Positions 60,546 through 64,000 of a DNA stretch of 64,000 nt are shown here, in pieces; the first letter of the stretch is position 1; the number at the start of each line of letters is the position of its first letter. The notes beneath the pieces are model-generated. The model was not told the origin of the DNA. It was given only the letters and a program-made list of their open reading frames with translations, and did no database searches. This stretch comes from Panacagrimonas sp046594215 (lineage in GTDB: Bacteria > Pseudomonadota > Gammaproteobacteria > Nevskiales > Nevskiaceae), in the NCBI GenBank assembly GCA_046594215.1, contig JBKJPX010000008.1:4995-68994 (forward strand), given 5' to 3'. A program made the translations under genes and the position numbers.

Positions 60546-62915
60546 TTGGGCCGCATCACGACTGCCATCGCCGTCTTCGGGACCGCTGTATTTCTTTTCG
60601 CCTGCGGCCGCGCCGCCACGCAGCCGGAAGTCGTGCTCTCGCCGCCGATGGCCCCGGTCCAGACGGTCCACTATCGCCAGGACGTGCAGCCCATCTTCGA
60701 GGAGAAGTGCGCAGCCTGCCATTCCTGCAACGACGCGCCCTGCCAGCTCAAGCTGACGAGCTGGGAAGGCGTCGAACGCGGCGCTTCGAAGACGCCGGTG
60801 TACGACGGAACGCGCGACAAGAACCAGGCGCCGACACGACTCGGCGTCGATGCCCTGAGAACCTCGGACTGGCGCCAGCTCGGCTTTTTCTCCGCCCAGT
60901 ATTCCCCCGTGGACGACAAGGCCACGGCGCTGCAGTCCTCGCTGCTCTACAACATGGTGGAGCAGGGCCGCGCGCATCCGTGGACGCCGAACGCGAAGAT
61001 TCCGGACGACATCGATCTGGGCCGGGAACGCGCGAACGAATGCCCGACCATGCCCGAATTCCACGGCTACTCGAAGCACCGCGCGCTGGAGGGAATGCCG
61101 CTGGCGGTCACGGGACTGACCGACGCCGAATTCCAGACGCTGAAGACCTGGACCGAGGAAGGCAGCGTGGTGGAGCCTTCGCTGCTGGCTCCCTCGTTGG
61201 CGGAGACGGCGTCGGTCCGGCGCTGGGAGGAGTACCTCAATCGAGCCGGTGCGCGTGAGCAACTGGTCGCACGCTACCTCTTCGAACATCTTTTCCTCGC
61301 GCACCTGCATTTTCTCGAGCAGGAAGGAAAGCCGCACTTCTTCGAGCTCGTGCGCTCGCGCACGCCGCCGGGCCAGGACCTGGTGCCGGTGGCGACGCCC
61401 ACGCCCAACGGCGACGCCGGTGGCCCGGTGTTCTACCGCTTCCGCCTGATCACCGAGACGATCGTCGAGAAGACGCACATCACCTACGCCCTGAGCGACC
61501 AGAAGCGTCGTCACTTCGACGACCTGTTCTTCCACGAGTCCTGGAACGTCGACGCCTTGCCCGGCTACGCCGAACGCGATCGCGCCAACGCCTTCGCGAC
61601 CTTCGCCGCCATCCCGGCCAAGGCGCGCTACCAGTTCATGCTCGACAACGCCGAGTACTTCGTTCGCAGCTTCATCCGCGGGCCGGTCTGCGCCGGCCAG
61701 ATCGCCACCGACGTCATCCGCGACCAGTTCTGGGTGAGCTTCGAGAATCCCGATACCGAGCGTTACGTCAACGACGCCGAGTACCGGCAGAAGGTCACCC
61801 CGCTCATCGGCGTTCCGGGACAGGACTCCGACCTGATCGGCACGGCCGAGCATTGGGATCATTACCGCGATCAACGCAACCACTACATGGAGCGGCGCCA
61901 GGCCGAGTACGCCCGGGACGAACCGGGCGGGCCGGTGCTCGGCGATCTGTGGGACGGCGACGGGACCAATCGCGACGCGCTGCTGACCATCTTCCGGCAC
62001 CACGACAACGCGGCGGTCCGGCACGGCCTTCTGGGCACGCTTCCCGAAACACTTTGGGTCATGGACTACCCGCTGCTGGAGCGCAGCTACTACCAGCTGG
62101 TCGTCAACTTCAACGTCTACGGCAACCTCTCGCACCAGCTCCAGACGCGCCTCTACTTCGACCTCATCCGCAACGAGGGCGAATACAACTTCCTGCGTTT
62201 CCTTCCGGGCGCCGCTCGCGAGAAGCTGAGAAAGACCTGGTATCGCGGCGGCGGCAAGCTCAAGTTGTTCACGACCTACGGCGAAGCCGACGACAAGGTC
62301 CCGACCGGTATCGTGTATCGGACCCAGGATCCCAAGGCCGAGTTCGCGACGCAGCTGTTCGCGCACATGAAGAAGGTCATGGGGCCCGAGGACGTGCTCA
62401 ACCGGTGCCCGCAGGGCGGCTGTGGTTCTGCGACCACGGGCCGCGAGGTTCGCCAGGTCAACGAGGAACTGGGCCGCCTCGCCGGAAAGACGGGCAAGGA
62501 ATTTCCGGTGATTCCGATGTTGCCGGAACTCGTCTACGTACGCGTCACGGTGCCCGGAAAGGATCAACTGCTCTACGCGCTGGTCCACAACCGCGCGCAC
62601 ACGAACGTGGCGTTCCTGACGGGCGAGGACGAGCGGCTCGAACCCGGCAAGGACACCGTCACCGTGCTGCAGGGCATGATCGGCAGCTATCCGAATTTCA
62701 TCTTCGACGTTCCGCAGTCGGAGATCGGCGCCTTCGTGAGCGCGCTGTCGTCCGCCGACACGCCACCCCAGCTCGAGGCCGTGGTCGAACATTGGGGCGT
62801 GAGACGCACGCGTCCGGATTTCTGGACCGTGTTCCACGACCTGACGCGATATATCGAGAGGACAGATCCGACAGAGGCCGGGCTGTTCGACATGAGTCGA
62901 TACGGGAACCTGTGA
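60546..62915 (+). CDS. cti: Fatty-acid cis/trans isomerase (CTI), heme-c lipoprotein
   Basis: A 789-residue periplasmic enzyme that converts cis to trans unsaturated phospholipid acyl chains, making membranes stiffer under solvent or heat stress. It has a lipoprotein-type signal (FGTAVFLFAC, C20) and a cytochrome-c heme site CAACH (55-59), followed by the long CTI catalytic region (YRFRLITETIVEKTHITYA, QIATDVIRDQFWV, QTRLYFDLIRNEGEYNFLRF). The TTG start at 60546 is chosen for its AGGGAG site six bases upstream; ATG 60408 would give a longer N-terminus. Confidence 0.92.
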   Translation: MGRITTAIAVFGTAVFLFACGRAATQPEVVLSPPMAPVQTVHYRQDVQPIFEEKCAACHSCNDAPCQLKLTSWEGVERGASKTPVYDGTRDKNQAPTRLGVDALRTSDWRQLGFFSAQYSPVDDKATALQSSLLYNMVEQGRAHPWTPNAKIPDDIDLGRERANECPTMPEFHGYSKHRALEGMPLAVTGLTDAEFQTLKTWTEEGSVVEPSLLAPSLAETASVRRWEEYLNRAGAREQLVARYLFEHLFLAHLHFLEQEGKPHFFELVRSRTPPGQDLVPVATPTPNGDAGGPVFYRFRLITETIVEKTHITYALSDQKRRHFDDLFFHESWNVDALPGYAERDRANAFATFAAIPAKARYQFMLDNAEYFVRSFIRGPVCAGQIATDVIRDQFWVSFENPDTERYVNDAEYRQKVTPLIGVPGQDSDLIGTAEHWDHYRDQRNHYMERRQAEYARDEPGGPVLGDLWDGDGTNRDALLTIFRHHDNAAVRHGLLGTLPETLWVMDYPLLERSYYQLVVNFNVYGNLSHQLQTRLYFDLIRNEGEYNFLRFLPGAAREKLRKTWYRGGGKLKLFTTYGEADDKVPTGIVYRTQDPKAEFATQLFAHMKKVMGPEDVLNRCPQGGCGSATTGREVRQVNEELGRLAGKTGKEFPVIPMLPELVYVRVTVPGKDQLLYALVHNRAHTNVAFLTGEDERLEPGKDTVTVLQGMIGSYPNFIFDVPQSEIGAFVSALSSADTPPQLEAVVEHWGVRRTRPDFWTVFHDLTRYIERTDPTEAGLFDMSRYGNL

Positions 62916-63164
62916 CCGCGCGCCATCTTGGCGATTCGATGCGCGGTGGCTGAAGTGCTTCACGGTTGGGGTCCGAAGGCCGCTCGTTCCGGAGCTGCCC
63001 AGTAGCCCATCGCCCGTTCCGGGCGCGGGGTACCCACCGCCCTGCCGATCCGCGACCGATTGGCGACGGGCCCGGGCGGCACGCACTGGGCGGATCCCCG
63101 ACGCGTCGGGAGTGGGAATTGCGACCGCGCAGGCTCCCCAGCCCCTGTCGCCAAGAGACCCCCG

Positions 63165-64000
63165 ATGCCCAACAACAAGAAGAAGCCCGGCAAGCCCCGG
63201 CCCCAGCATGACTTCGACACCTCCACCGGACCCGGTGGCGAAACGCACCAGCAGGTCCCGGCCAAGGGTCCTCATGGCGCCGAGGGCCATCTCGCGACCA
63301 ACCAGGGCATCCGCGTCTCGGACAACCAGAACAGCCTCAAGTCCGGCAGTCGCGGTCCGACCTTGCTCGAGGACTTCGTCCTGCGCGAGAAGATCTTCCA
63401 CTTCGACCACGAGCGGATCCCGGAGCGCATCGTGCACGCCCGGGGCTCCGGCGCGCACGGTTACTTCGAGGTGACGCGGAGCCTGTCCGACGTCTCGAAG
63501 GCCGACCTGTTCCAGAAGAAAGGGCAGAAGACGCCGGTGTTCGTGCGCTTCTCGACGGTCGCCGGCGGCGCGGGTTCGGTCGACACGCCGCGCGACGTGC
63601 GCGGCTTCGCGGTCAAGTTCTACACGCAGGAAGGCAACTGGGACCTGGTGGGCAACAACATCCCGGTGTTCTTCATCCAGGACGCGATGAAGTTTCCGGA
63701 TCTAGTGCACTCGGTGAAGATGGAACCCGACCGCGGCTTTCCGCAGGCCGGCAGCGCGCACGACACTTTCTACGACTTCATCTCGTTCACGCCCGAGGCG
63801 ATGCACATGCTGATGTGGGCGATGTCGGACCGCACCATCCCGCGCTCACTGCGCATGATCGAGGGCTTCGGCGTGCACAGCTTCCGACTCGTCAACGACG
63901 CCGGCGAGTCGACCTTCGTGAAGTTCCACTGGCGCCCTGAACTCGGGTTGCAGTCGACCGTCTGGGACGAGACGGTGAAGATCGCCGGCGCCGATTCCGA
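63165..64000 (+). CDS. katE: Large-subunit (KatE/HPII-type) catalase, N-terminal part
   Basis: Decomposes H2O2. The first 278 codons are visible; the gene continues past the right edge. LATNQGIRVSDNQNSLKSGS before the core is the KatE N-terminal arm. The catalytic His is H91 in VHARGSGAHG, and the Asn is in DLVGNNIPVFF (GNN 163-165). The N-terminal extension places it in the large clade rather than KatA types. The ATG at 63165 follows AAGAGACC. Confidence 0.93.
   Translation, partial: MPNNKKKPGKPRPQHDFDTSTGPGGETHQQVPAKGPHGAEGHLATNQGIRVSDNQNSLKSGSRGPTLLEDFVLREKIFHFDHERIPERIVHARGSGAHGYFEVTRSLSDVSKADLFQKKGQKTPVFVRFSTVAGGAGSVDTPRDVRGFAVKFYTQEGNWDLVGNNIPVFFIQDAMKFPDLVHSVKMEPDRGFPQAGSAHDTFYDFISFTPEAMHMLMWAMSDRTIPRSLRMIEGFGVHSFRLVNDAGESTFVKFHWRPELGLQSTVWDETVKIAGADS

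Noticed and set aside
60528..63458. 976-codon minus-strand open frame opposite cti
   Set aside because: It mirrors the cti coding frame and has no recognisable domain.

Overview
This 64 kb window is a high-GC proteobacterial chromosome segment, most likely from a gammaproteobacterium of the Nevskiales/Steroidobacter/Xanthomonadales type. That placement is an inference from gene content: a PrpR-PrpB-PrpC-AcnD-PrpF methylcitrate cycle, a periplasmic fatty-acid cis/trans isomerase, GT9-rich surface-glycan genes, an NtrC-type two-component system and a GltP carrier. I see no rRNA, tRNA, CRISPR, insertion sequence or phage module. Genes are densely packed, with many 1-4 bp start/stop overlaps, and both window ends cut a gene (prpR on the left, a KatE-type catalase on the right).

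Region 1 (0-9.3 kb): propionate catabolism. Partial prpR diverges from prpB-prpC-acnD-prpF, which is interrupted between acnD and prpF by a sulfotransferase and an SRPBCC protein; a GltP-type glutamate/aspartate carrier follows. Region 2 (9.5-14.5 kb): a MarR regulator overlaps an RND membrane-fusion lipoprotein gene and an RND pump gene, with no outer-membrane channel gene. Region 3 (14.7-25.9 kb): a compact ten-gene minus-strand surface-glycan operon (acyl-reductase-like SDR, cupin/JmjC-like protein, SMR transporter, PAP2 phosphatase, two GT9-like proteins, GT4, polysaccharide deacetylase, ELM1-like protein, GT8-like protein), then a divergent MipA/OmpV protein and a CDP-glycerol-glycerophosphotransferase-like gene.

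Region 4 (26.2-31 kb): a small PstS-like protein and a porin-like outer-membrane protein, divergent from a histidine kinase/NtrC-type regulator pair. Region 5 (31.2-37.5 kb): a six-gene catabolic-looking operon (sulfotransferase, DUF1214, SDR, NTF2-like, Gfo/Idh/MocA, small ferredoxin-fold protein) divergent from an AraC regulator. Region 6 (37.6-48.3 kb): single genes, including a GFA-family protein, an alpha/beta-hydrolase that closely resembles the cofactor-free quinolone dioxygenase Hod, a FixJ-like regulator without its phospho-acceptor Asp, an RMD1/DUF155 protein, a membrane metallophosphoesterase, a FecR-SPOR protein and a diguanylate cyclase.

Region 7 (48.5-64 kb): membrane-lipid and stress genes. 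These are a ferredoxin reductase-desaturase-thioesterase operon, a PL7 alginate-lyase lipoprotein, a FUSC protein, FAH and metallo-beta-lactamase hydrolases, a MerR/MFS pair around a perfect operator palindrome, a DUF2252 protein, fatty-acid cis/trans isomerase and catalase. Desaturase, isomerase and catalase together suggest a block for adjusting membrane fatty acids and coping with solvent or oxidative stress. The least explained pieces are the surface-glycan operon, the two sulfotransferase-containing operons and the Hod-like enzyme.
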